64,000 nt of DNA from Flavobacteria bacterium MS024-2A. Its GTDB lineage: Bacteria; Bacteroidota; Bacteroidia; Flavobacteriales; Flavobacteriaceae. The notes under the pieces are model-generated. The model worked only from the letters and a program-made list of their open reading frames with translations. It searched no databases and was not told the origin of the DNA. The position numbers and the translations under genes are program-made. The stretch is from the NCBI GenBank assembly GCA_905182305.1, contig CAJJBB010000009.1, positions 60,339 to 124,338 on the forward strand, in the 5' to 3' direction. Positions 26,579 through 35,070 of this stretch are shown in pieces (positions within the stretch are counted from its first letter, which is position 1; each line of letters opens with the position of its first letter).

Positions 26579-28207
26579 ATTAGAACTTTAAATGGCATAT
26601 CGGCTTCATTTGGCACCTCCATGGGTCCAGCTTTTCTTTTGAATGAAAATAGCTCTTTAAGGATAGTTAAAAGTAAAATTTCATCCGTTAAAAGTGAAAT
26701 TAATCAATTTAAAAAAGCTCTTTCAATTGCTCAGGACAAGACTTTAGATTTAAAACAAAAAATGATTAATTTTTTATCTAAAGAAGAAATAAAAATCTAT
26801 GATGCTCATGTAGAAATATTAAAAGACCCCGAGTTAGAAGGGAAAACAATTGATTTTATAAAATCAAATAGTTGTAATGCTGATTATGCTGTTCATGAAG
26901 TTACCGCTGAATACACTGAAATTTTAAATGAAATAGGGGATCCCTATATTAGCGCACGTGCTGATGACATTGTGATGTTGAGTAGGATGCTAATCCTCAT
27001 ACTTCAGAAAAAAGTAGAAAATAAAATTAATCTAAATACACCCTCTATAATTGTAGCAGATTCAATTACCACGAATCAATTATCATCTATTGATACAAAT
27101 CTTGTGTTAGGAATTATTACTTCACATGGAGGGCCTACAGATCACGTCGCAATACTTTCAAAGGCTTTAGGTATTCCCTCTTTAGTAGGATTAGCTAAGA
27201 GTATATCAAAAATCAAGGCTGGGTCTTTATTAATTATTGATTGTGCAAAAGCCCAACTTATTTTGAATCCATCTCTATTTTATATAAAAAAATATGATTT
27301 ATTAATGCTCAAAGAAAAACATGAATCATCAATTCAACTTAAAAAAAGTCAGAATAATGTAACTACTAAATCAGGAACTAGTATTGAAATTAATGCAAAT
27401 ATTGGTTCATTAAATGATGCTAAAAAAGCAAAGTCTTTCGGTGCTGATGGAATTGGTTTGTTTAGAACTGAATTATGTTTTTTAGATTCAGAAAAGTTTC
27501 CAGATGAAAACATGCATTATTCAATTTATGAATCTATTTTAAAAGAATTCCCTAAGGTTAAGCATACAATAAGACTTCTTGATTTTGGTTCGGACAAACC
27601 GTTATCTTATTTAAATAATATAAAAGAAGAAAATCCGGCTCTTGGCTCAAGAGCTCTTCGTCTAGGATTTAAACATTATGATAATCTTCTAAAACCTCAA
27701 ATTAGAGCTTTATTGCGTCTATCTAATCTTTTCAATATCCATATTTTATGTCCAATGATTGCAAGTGAAGAGGATTGGATTCAAATTAAAGAAACAATAA
27801 TACTCGAATTTAATCAATTAAATAATGAGGGAGTCAGAATAGATTATTTACCTCGTATTGGAATTATGGTAGAAATACCAAACGTAGCTTTTCGTCCTGA
27901 ATTTTATATTAAAAATGCAGACTTCTTTTCTTTTGGAACTAATGATTTGGCTCAATTCTTAATGGCTGCAGATAGAACTAATGAAAGTGTTTCGAATTAC
28001 TTATCTCAAAGCAAAGAAAGTATTCTTATTTTAATTAAAAATTTCACAGAACTCGCCCATAAGGAAGGTAAAGAAGTTGGTGTTTGTGGTGAACTAGCAT
28101 CTGATGATAAATGTTTATCTTATTTTCTAGATATCAATATAAACTCTTTGAGTATGCCTCCTTCTTTGATACCAAAGATTAAAAATGAAATAAGAAATAC
28201 TATTTGA
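26579..28207 (+). CDS. ptsI: PTS Enzyme I, with apparent ATT start
   Basis: This enzyme autophosphorylates from PEP and donates phosphate to HPr. GGPTDHVAILSKALG holds the phospho-His and GVCGELASD the PEP-site Cys. FRTELCFLD, RLLDFGSDKP and MVEIPN are the C-terminal PEP-binding blocks. The first ATG is at 26621, but the conserved N-terminal strand LNGISASFGTSMGPA lies partly upstream of it, in frame, after the HPr stop. Starting at the ATT at 26579 gives 542 residues and places the His at 189 and the Cys at 503; E. coli has 189 and 502. I therefore prefer 26579, either a rare ATT start or a mutated or misread ATG. The gene overlaps the convergent peptidase by 8 bp. Confidence 0.85.
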   Translation: MRTLNGISASFGTSMGPAFLLNENSSLRIVKSKISSVKSEINQFKKALSIAQDKTLDLKQKMINFLSKEEIKIYDAHVEILKDPELEGKTIDFIKSNSCNADYAVHEVTAEYTEILNEIGDPYISARADDIVMLSRMLILILQKKVENKINLNTPSIIVADSITTNQLSSIDTNLVLGIITSHGGPTDHVAILSKALGIPSLVGLAKSISKIKAGSLLIIDCAKAQLILNPSLFYIKKYDLLMLKEKHESSIQLKKSQNNVTTKSGTSIEINANIGSLNDAKKAKSFGADGIGLFRTELCFLDSEKFPDENMHYSIYESILKEFPKVKHTIRLLDFGSDKPLSYLNNIKEENPALGSRALRLGFKHYDNLLKPQIRALLRLSNLFNIHILCPMIASEEDWIQIKETIILEFNQLNNEGVRIDYLPRIGIMVEIPNVAFRPEFYIKNADFFSFGTNDLAQFLMAADRTNESVSNYLSQSKESILILIKNFTELAHKEGKEVGVCGELASDDKCLSYFLDININSLSMPPSLIPKIKNEIRNTI

Positions 28208-30305
28208 TTATTTCCTCATTTAATCTCCTCATTTTAGTATTTAGTGAATTTATAGCTTTAGTATATCTGTCATCCCACTCTTTTAACCTTTCAGATGATT
28301 TTAAAGCTATTTCGTACTCAAGGCCAGGTAATATCCAAGATGCATAACCGCTGAAAGGATCTGAAGATGAATATAATGACTTATACCACGATCCAAAATA
28401 CATTCCTTTTTCAGAGATAAAACTTTTTTCCAGAGCAATTAATTGTTGGTTTAATTTTGAAATTATTTTTTTTGGTAATTTATCTTTCTTTAAAAATATC
28501 TCAATATTGTTAGTCAGTATTTTACTAGTTTTTTCAAGTTGAATAATTGCATCAGAAGCTTTTTTAAAGCCTTCAAAAGTATTGTTATATTTTTTTATTT
28601 TTAGAGTCGCAGAATCGAAATGTATCTTTAAATCATGATGATATTTATTAATATTGTAAGGTATTAGTATACCATTTGCCATTCGAAGCGCCATTAAACC
28701 AGCCATTTGCTCAACCATTGGACCCATTTTAAATTCAGGATCCACAAACTTCTCATAAAATTGAAAGCTATCATAATTTGAATGATATAGATTTGGCCCT
28801 CCAGCGCCACCGCTAAGGGACGGTACACCCACATGCATATAAAAAGCAATATGATCAGATCCTCCTCCTAAATTCCCTATGTAAGGTTTGATTTGATCCT
28901 TTTTTTTCCAAAATTCATATAGATTCTGATCTGAATAAGGATATTGAATTTTTTTCGAAACTTCAAGAAGTAATTTTTTAAGTGTTGGTGCAGAAGAGGC
29001 ACCAAAATTCTTTCCAGACACCCCTCCATCAAAATTCATATAAACTATCGCCTTAGCATTTAATTCTTCGCGCATTTGCTCAACCCATTCACTAGATCCA
29101 ATTACACCGTGTTCTTCAGCATCCCAATGTGCAATTAGGATAGATCTTTTAGGGCGATCTCCCTCTTTTAATAACTTTCCAAGAGTTTCACTTAAATTGA
29201 GTAGCATAGCAGTTCCACTATTGGGGTCTGTTGCCCCAAACCCCCATGCATCGTAATGACTCCCTAAAATAATCCATTCATCTGGAGCATCACTTCCTTT
29301 GATCATCCCCACAACATTTGTTGCTCTTACAAAATCAATCTTTTGATCAACCTTCAATCTCACTATTAAGTCTTTGCCTCCATCCAGTCTGTAGGTAAAC
29401 GCTAGCCCTCCTTGCCAATCTTGAGGAACAGGTTTGCCTTTCATTTGTTCTAATATTTTTTCTGCTTCACCATATGCAATTGGAGTAACAGGTATGCTGT
29501 GTAGTTGAGCATCCTTTGGACTTAAACGTTTAATTTTTCGTTTTCCATCAAGAGGTAATGCAGGTTCAAAAGGGGTCAAAGGATCCCCAGTAAAATCTGT
29601 GGTAAGTAAAGATCCTCTTTGTATGGTACTATTATTATAATATGGTCCTTCAGGATAGACTAGACCTTTAGTGAAACCACTGTCCTTTGGATCTGTAAAA
29701 ATAAGAAGTCCTTTAGCTCCATTAAGTTCAGCAAACTTCGCTTTAAATCCTCTAAAATTTCCTCCATACCGTGCCAAAACAATTTTTCCTTCAACCTCAA
29801 TACCCAATTCTTTTAATTTTTCAAAATCTTCTTTTCTACCGTAGTTCGCATAAACAACTTCTGCTGTAACATCACCACTTCCAGAAAATGCATTCCATCC
29901 CTTCCATAGCAATGAATCCCTAGAAAACGGATCATTTAAAATAACATCTTCTTTTTGATTAAGAACTTCTCTTTTGGGTGTTACAATTTCAATTAATGAA
30001 TATCCAGGTTCTTTTGGAAGATAAACGTCATAAGGATAGTTTTTTACAGAAAGTCCCGCATCTTGCATGACTTTTGAAATATATTCTTGTACTTTTTTGT
30101 TCTCCTTACTTCCAACAACATGAGGCCTAACCGTCAATTCCCTTAAATGATTCTTAAAAGATTTGGAATTTTGATGTTCAAAAAATAGGACTTCTGTTTT
30201 TAATTGTTTTTCCCATGAAGTAGAAGAATAGCCTTCATATTGAGCAGTAGTTAACTGAAGAGTGAATAGATAAATAGTCGGAATTAAAAGGAAATTGATT
30301 TTCAT
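28200..30305 (-). CDS. M28 family peptidase, glutamate carboxypeptidase II-like
   Basis: This 701-residue exported metallopeptidase has a signal peptide (ending TTAQ near residue 21), a protease-associated insert (about 120-250, with ARYGGNFRGFKAKFAELNGAKG) and a di-zinc peptidase domain. Metal ligands appear in GSHYDAWG, ATDPNSG, DAEEHG and the C-terminal YHSNYDS. A transferrin-receptor-like dimerisation domain closes the protein. It probably trims peptides or N-acylated amino acids in the periplasm. It is a single gene, convergent with Enzyme I. Confidence 0.9.
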   Translation of the reverse strand: MKINFLLIPTIYLFTLQLTTAQYEGYSSTSWEKQLKTEVLFFEHQNSKSFKNHLRELTVRPHVVGSKENKKVQEYISKVMQDAGLSVKNYPYDVYLPKEPGYSLIEIVTPKREVLNQKEDVILNDPFSRDSLLWKGWNAFSGSGDVTAEVVYANYGRKEDFEKLKELGIEVEGKIVLARYGGNFRGFKAKFAELNGAKGLLIFTDPKDSGFTKGLVYPEGPYYNNSTIQRGSLLTTDFTGDPLTPFEPALPLDGKRKIKRLSPKDAQLHSIPVTPIAYGEAEKILEQMKGKPVPQDWQGGLAFTYRLDGGKDLIVRLKVDQKIDFVRATNVVGMIKGSDAPDEWIILGSHYDAWGFGATDPNSGTAMLLNLSETLGKLLKEGDRPKRSILIAHWDAEEHGVIGSSEWVEQMREELNAKAIVYMNFDGGVSGKNFGASSAPTLKKLLLEVSKKIQYPYSDQNLYEFWKKKDQIKPYIGNLGGGSDHIAFYMHVGVPSLSGGAGGPNLYHSNYDSFQFYEKFVDPEFKMGPMVEQMAGLMALRMANGILIPYNINKYHHDLKIHFDSATLKIKKYNNTFEGFKKASDAIIQLEKTSKILTNNIEIFLKKDKLPKKIISKLNQQLIALEKSFISEKGMYFGSWYKSLYSSSDPFSGYASWILPGLEYEIALKSSERLKEWDDRYTKAINSLNTKMRRLNEEIIK

Positions 30306-30467
30306 TATTAAGTGAATTTACATGCTTAAGATAATGATTTAATTATCTTAATAAAATTATAGTGGAGAATGCATTAAATGGAAGTTTATATTCTTGGCTT
30401 ACTTAGAATAAAAAAAACAACCTGAATTTAAAATCATCTTTTTTCCATAAGCTGACGCGAAGGGTAT

Positions 30468-31517
30468 TTAATTTTTTTTGTAACCATCTAGCAGAGCTTT
30501 TACCATACTATTTTCTGCTTTACGATAATAGCTACTAGAAAATGTCATGTGGTTGAAACCAATATTGTCATTTTTGAAATTAACATAAGCTCCTTTTTCT
30601 TTATAATATTCAGCTAACCAAGCTCCGATTTCTGGAGGGCATGCGGAATCATCTAAAGCATGCCAAACACAAATATTTTTAGTTTTAATTTCTCTTGGGT
30701 CAAAACCCCATAAGTAGGCAACATCTAATGCCGATTCCCATGTGTTTGCTGCAGAGCCTCTAACCATTGAACGGCTAAAAGTATAACGCATCATTTTCAC
30801 AAGCTCTTTATCTTTGTCTATATTAGTAGCCATACTTATTAATGCTTGTGTAGGTGCACTTGGAGCAAATAAATCTACAAAGAGGTAAAGGCCAAAAAAC
30901 CAATGAGCATTCAAGGGGTTATCAAGTTCGTCAGTTGTTTTTAAGCTTTCATAGGCCATAGCTCCAGCTATTCCAATTTCCTCAGTAACATCGTTTGGGA
31001 GTAAAGGAGCATTCAGTCCTAGGCCTGTAACTCTATCTCCAAAATGATAGGCAGCAGCCATAGCATGAGGATTACCCTGGGAATGACCTGTAATCATAAA
31101 AGTTTTAATATTTTCTGTTTCTAATACTGCTTGAAGATCTTCGGAAGCCCAATCAATTACCTTTCGCCCTATTTTCATATCTGTATTTCCAACACCAGGG
31201 AGTGAAATAGAAATACCACGAACGCCTAAATTCTCGCAAGCTGATATATTTACAGCTTTCTCAAATGTTCCATCAAGCCCTGAACCATGAATGCTTATTA
31301 TTACAGGGGCGTTAACATCATTACTACCGTAAAGAAAATATTCAATCCTCCTGCCATTTTCATCAATAGCTATCTTAGCTCCATCTCTAATTATAGAAGC
31401 TTCATCAATTTCTGATTGACCTTGCTTTTTAACGATTAATCCACCAATAATGAATATTAAGTATAGCGAAACAAGAGCAACAAAAATTTATTTTGTTATT
31501 TTCAATATAATCTTCAT
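30468..31517 (-). pseudogene. Alpha/beta hydrolase with in-frame stop near the N-terminus
   Basis: The frame from ATG 31517 encodes about 349 residues of an alpha/beta hydrolase anchored by an N-terminal membrane segment. The parts are IFVALVSLYLIFIIGG, an oxyanion-type IHGSGLDG, the nucleophile elbow GHSQG, an acid in ALDDSACPPE and the catalytic His in GFNHMTFSS. Codon 10 is TAA (31488-31490), between KITK and IFVAL; a single change from AAA would explain it. No ATG, GTG or TTG follows in frame until 31178, inside the core fold, so the 236-residue product from there lacks the oxyanion strand. The gene is therefore inactive or the base is wrong. It ends 1.2 kb from tmRNA's 3' side and has no operon partner. 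Confidence 0.75.
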
Positions 31518-31667
31518 ATTTATTTTTTTAAATGAGCTAACGTCTTTATCTTTAAAATAGCCAGGAAATTGATTTTTTATCAAAGTTTAATTTAAGAAGG
31601 CAGCAAAAAATTTTACTTATAAAATTTAAAGGCTGTATCTCTTAAAGATAAAAAAGGAGTTAAGAAA

Positions 31668-31706
31668 AAAGGGGACAAATCTCAAAAAATTGAATTTGTC
31701 CCCTTT
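31668..31706 (-). terminator. Rho-independent terminator of tmRNA
   Basis: Arms 31668-31680 and 31694-31706 form a perfect 13-bp stem with the core GGGGAC/GTCCCC. On the minus strand it is followed by a T-run (complement of the A-run before 31671). It begins 3 nt past the tmRNA discriminator base. Confidence 0.88.
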
Positions 31707-31708
31707 AG

Positions 31709-32104
31709 TGGAGTCGGCGGGAATCGAACCCGCGTCCAAACAAGCGATTCAAAAGCTTTCTTCAAGTTTAGATTTCGATTGATTTTCGAATTAATCCTGA
31801 CCGAAATCCGCCCAAATTAATCTTATCATCTTTATTGAAAAACATAAACGATGCCCTTATGCTTCGATGTTGACTTTTATGGTGCCTCAATATAAATCGC
31901 CGTCAACAAGGGCTATTCAGAGACATCCAGCTTCCCGACCTAGTCAGGACTTGGCATTAACGTACTATAATTCCGTTAATTATGCAGCTAAAGCGTAGTT
32001 ATTCTCGCCATTTAAAAATGTGAAAAATGAGATTTACGAGCTGTAATTCAGCGCTCGACTTGCTTACCTTTTCATGCATCCTGCTGTCAAAACCAGTCGA
32101 CCCC
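31709..32104 (-). ncRNA. ssrA: Transfer-messenger RNA (tmRNA)
   Basis: On the minus strand the 5' end GGGGTCGACTGGTTTTGAC and the 3' T-arm GGTTCGATTCCCGCCGACTCC pair as the tRNA-like acceptor stem (GGGGTCG with CGACTCC, one G-U). The discriminator A is at 31709 and the genome continues CTA, so CCA is added after transcription. The tag frame at 32009-31980 reads GENNYALAA then TAA; with the charged Ala the appended peptide is AGENNYALAA, the usual Bacteroidota tag. Length is 396 nt without CCA. It rescues stalled ribosomes with SmpB. A small + strand open frame over its 5' end is a shadow. Confidence 0.95.
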
Positions 32105-32424
32105 ATGAATTTTCAATGAACTATTTATGTTGCGAATTTACAAAGATTGCGTCAAACCTATCTGTTTTATTTTTATATAATGATTTTCATTGTTTTAGTC
32201 TTAATAAAAGCATATTTAGATTGAATTTGAAACTTGTTTCAACATCTCATATTTTAAATAACTTTAAATCATCTTATTTTGAGATCTATTTTAGTCAATA
32301 ATGATAAGGGTTTGTTGAAGATATACTCTTTATTTTTTTGAAGCTTTACACTCAATTAATAATCCATTCTCATAGCTGGTCCCGTTATAATAAATAATAT
32401 ATTTGCAAACGCTTAAAAAATGCT
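32105..32424. other. Divergent gap between tmRNA and typA
   Basis: This 320-bp gap carries the promoters of two divergent genes. A TATATTTG box at 32398-32405 matches the flavobacterial -7 element TANNTTTG and lies 19 bp before the typA ATG; no good TTG element is found at the right spacing. For tmRNA, TAAATTCG about 22 bp upstream of the mature 5' end is a poor match. No other feature was seen. Confidence 0.5.
32398..32405 (+). promoter_or_regulatory. Putative -7 promoter box of typA
   Basis: TATATTTG fits TANNTTTG exactly and is spaced 19 bp from the ATG. The -33 TTG is not clear. Confidence 0.45.
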
Positions 32425-34227
32425 ATGACAGCTATCAAAAATATCGCGATTATCGCACACGTTGACCACGGAAAAACAACTCTAGTTGATAAAATTCTTC
32501 ATCATTGTAATCTTTTCCGAAGCAACGAATCTACAGGTGATCTTATTCTAGATAATAACGATTTAGAAAGAGAACGTGGAATAACCATTCTTTCTAAAAA
32601 TGTTGCTGTTGAATATAAAGATGTAAAGATAAATATCATTGACACCCCTGGTCACGCTGATTTTGGTGGTGAAGTTGAACGAGTATTAAACATGGCTGAT
32701 GGCGTTTTGCTTCTTGTAGACGCTTTTGAAGGCCCAATGCCACAAACTAGATTTGTACTTAAAAAGGCAATTGATCTAAAGTTAAAGCCTATTGTAGTTA
32801 TCAATAAGGTAGATAAAGAAAATTGTACTCCAGAATTAGTTCATGAAGCTGTTTTTGACCTAATGTTTGAGTTAGAGGCAGAAGAGTGGCAGTTAGATTT
32901 TCCAACTGTTTATGGATCTGCAAAAAATAATTGGATGAGTTTGGATTGGAACAAACAAACAGATTCTGTATCTCCATTACTGGATATGGTTTTGGAACAT
33001 GTTCCAAGTCCAGTAATTAAAGAGGGAAATACCCAAATGTTAATTACCTCCTTAGACTATTCTTCGTTTACAGGTAGAATTGCTATAGGTAGATTGCAAC
33101 GTGGACTATTAGAAAGTAACATGCGTGTTAATTTAATGAAATCTGATGGTACAATAACGATTTCCCGTATTAAAGAATTACATTTATTTGATGGGTTAGG
33201 GCGTAAGAAAGTTGACAGTGTTCAATCGGGTGATCTATGTGCTATTATTGGAATTGAAGGGTTTGAAATTGGTGATACGATTGCTGATATTGAAAATCCA
33301 GAAGCATTACCATCTATTGCTATTGATGAGCCTACCATGAGCATGCTTTTCACTATTAATGATTCTCCATTTTTTGGACAAGAAGGAAAACTAGTCACCT
33401 CTCGACATATTCGAGATCGTCTCAATAAGGAGTTAGAGAAAAATTTAGCTATGCGTTTGGATTCAACAGATAGCTCTGATAAATTTATTGTATTTGGACG
33501 AGGTGTTCTTCACCTGTCTGTTCTTATCGAAACAATGAGACGTGAGGGTTATGAGTTACAAATTGGCCAACCTCAAGTTATTATAAAAGAAGTTGACGGT
33601 AAAAAAATGGAACCAATGGAAGAACTTACAATTGATTTACCGGAAGATGTTTCTGGAAAAGCAATTGAAATGGTATCATTGAGAAAAGGTGAAATGGTAA
33701 GTATGAATCCTAAAGGCTCTCGAATGATTTGTGAATTTAAAATTCCTTCGCGAGGAATTATTGGATTGAGAAATCAATTGCTTACAGCAACTGCAGGTGA
33801 GGCAATTATGAATCATCGTTTTGTAGAATTTAGTCCATATAAAGGAGAAATTCCTGGAAGAATTAATGGCTCGCTTATTTCAATGGAACGAGGTTCAGCC
33901 ATTCCTTATTCTTTAGATAAGTTACAAGATCGGGGTAAATTCTTTGTTTCTTCTAATGAAGCTATCTATTCAGGACAAGTAATTGGTGAAAATAGCCGCC
34001 AAGATGATTTGGTGGTAAATGTCACAAAGACTAAAAAACTATCAAACGTCCGTTCTTCTGGAACTGATGACAAGGTGAAGTTAGCACCACCAATTAAGTT
34101 TTCTCTTGAAGAGGCACTGGAATATATTCAGAAAGATGAATATGTAGAGGTAACTCCTCAATCTCTTAGATTACGAAAAGTTTTTCTAGATGAAAACGAA
34201 CGTAAACGTCAAAATCAAAAGGGTTAA
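32425..34227 (+). CDS. typA: Translational GTPase TypA/BipA
   Basis: This 600-residue GTPase binds the ribosome and helps assembly and stress adaptation. G motifs are all present: AHVDHGKTT (G1, 11-19), RERGITI (G2), DTPGHAD (G3) and NKVDKE (G4). Domains II and III follow, then the BipA-specific C-terminal region with [20 protein letters not shown] and [10 protein letters not shown]. Length is normal for the family. It stands alone, convergent with ftsE. Confidence 0.96.
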   Translation: MTAIKNIAIIAHVDHGKTTLVDKILHHCNLFRSNESTGDLILDNNDLERERGITILSKNVAVEYKDVKINIIDTPGHADFGGEVERVLNMADGVLLLVDAFEGPMPQTRFVLKKAIDLKLKPIVVINKVDKENCTPELVHEAVFDLMFELEAEEWQLDFPTVYGSAKNNWMSLDWNKQTDSVSPLLDMVLEHVPSPVIKEGNTQMLITSLDYSSFTGRIAIGRLQRGLLESNMRVNLMKSDGTITISRIKELHLFDGLGRKKVDSVQSGDLCAIIGIEGFEIGDTIADIENPEALPSIAIDEPTMSMLFTINDSPFFGQEGKLVTSRHIRDRLNKELEKNLAMRLDSTDSSDKFIVFGRGVLHLSVLIETMRREGYELQIGQPQVIIKEVDGKKMEPMEELTIDLPEDVSGKAIEMVSLRKGEMVSMNPKGSRMICEFKIPSRGIIGLRNQLLTATAGEAIMNHRFVEFSPYKGEIPGRINGSLISMERGSAIPYSLDKLQDRGKFFVSSNEAIYSGQVIGENSRQDDLVVNVTKTKKLSNVRSSGTDDKVKLAPPIKFSLEEALEYIQKDEYVEVTPQSLRLRKVFLDENERKRQNQKG

Positions 34228-34263
34228 CAAACTTAAGCACCAAAATTAAGAGGGTGTATGTTC

Positions 34264-34944
34264 TTATTTTTTAGGAATGACTTCGTTTAAATTCCCTCTG
34301 TCACATTGATAGATTTTACCTGGAAATTTCACTATCATGTTATAGTCATGGGTGGCCATAATTATACTAATGCCCTCTGAATGAAGTTTTCTGAAAAGCT
34401 GCATTATTTCTTGACTTGTTTCAGGGTCAAGGTTTCCAGTTGGTTCATCTGCTATTATTAATTCAGGTTTATTTAATAATGCTCTTGCTATTGCAACGCG
34501 TTGTTGTTCACCTCCTGATAATTCAAAAGGATATTTTTGTGTTTCTGGAGGAATATTTACAAGATTTAATACTTCTATTACCCTGACTTTTATTTTACTT
34601 TTCTCTTTCCATCCTGTTGCTTTTAAGACAAATGATAGATTTTCAAAAATAGTTCGATCAGGCAATAATTTAAAATCTTGAAAAACAACTCCGATTTTTC
34701 TTCTTAACAATGGGATTTGTTTGTCTTTAAGTTCTGTTAAATCAAACCCTACTATTGATCCTTTACCAGTTTCTATATTTAAATCACCATATAAAACTTT
34801 TAATAAACTGCTTTTTCCAGTACCAGTTTTTCCAATTAAAAAAATAAATTCTCCTGCATTAACCTTAAAGTTAATTGATGAAAAAATTACATTATTTTCA
34901 TTAATTATTGTGGCGTTGTCTAAAGTGACAATTGCATTTTGCAT
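34264..34944 (-). CDS. ftsE: Cell division ATP-binding protein FtsE
   Basis: This 226-residue ABC ATPase has Walker [10 protein letters not shown] (38-46), the Q-loop VFQDFKLL, the signature [16 protein letters not shown] and Walker [13 protein letters not shown] with the following H-loop ATHDY. It pairs with FtsX in the membrane to control peptidoglycan hydrolases at the septum. FtsX is not adjacent, which is usual in Bacteroidota. Other small ABC ATPases (LolD type) are similar, so the symbol is probable rather than certain. Confidence 0.85.
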   Translation of the reverse strand: MQNAIVTLDNATIINENNVIFSSINFKVNAGEFIFLIGKTGTGKSSLLKVLYGDLNIETGKGSIVGFDLTELKDKQIPLLRRKIGVVFQDFKLLPDRTIFENLSFVLKATGWKEKSKIKVRVIEVLNLVNIPPETQKYPFELSGGEQQRVAIARALLNKPELIIADEPTGNLDPETSQEIMQLFRKLHSEGISIIMATHDYNMIVKFPGKIYQCDRGNLNEVIPKK

Positions 34945-35070
34945 AGTGAAAGTAGATTTCTTATAAAGGTATGTTTTTTGATTTATTCATTAATACATTG
35001 TTAATAAAATACACCTTTTCAAATGCTTTATGCACCAGTCAAATAGAATGATTCTTATATCTTTAATACA

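Noticed and set aside
32074..32301. 75-codon plus-strand frame at the tmRNA 5' side
   Set aside because: It overlaps the structured tmRNA and has no signal of coding.
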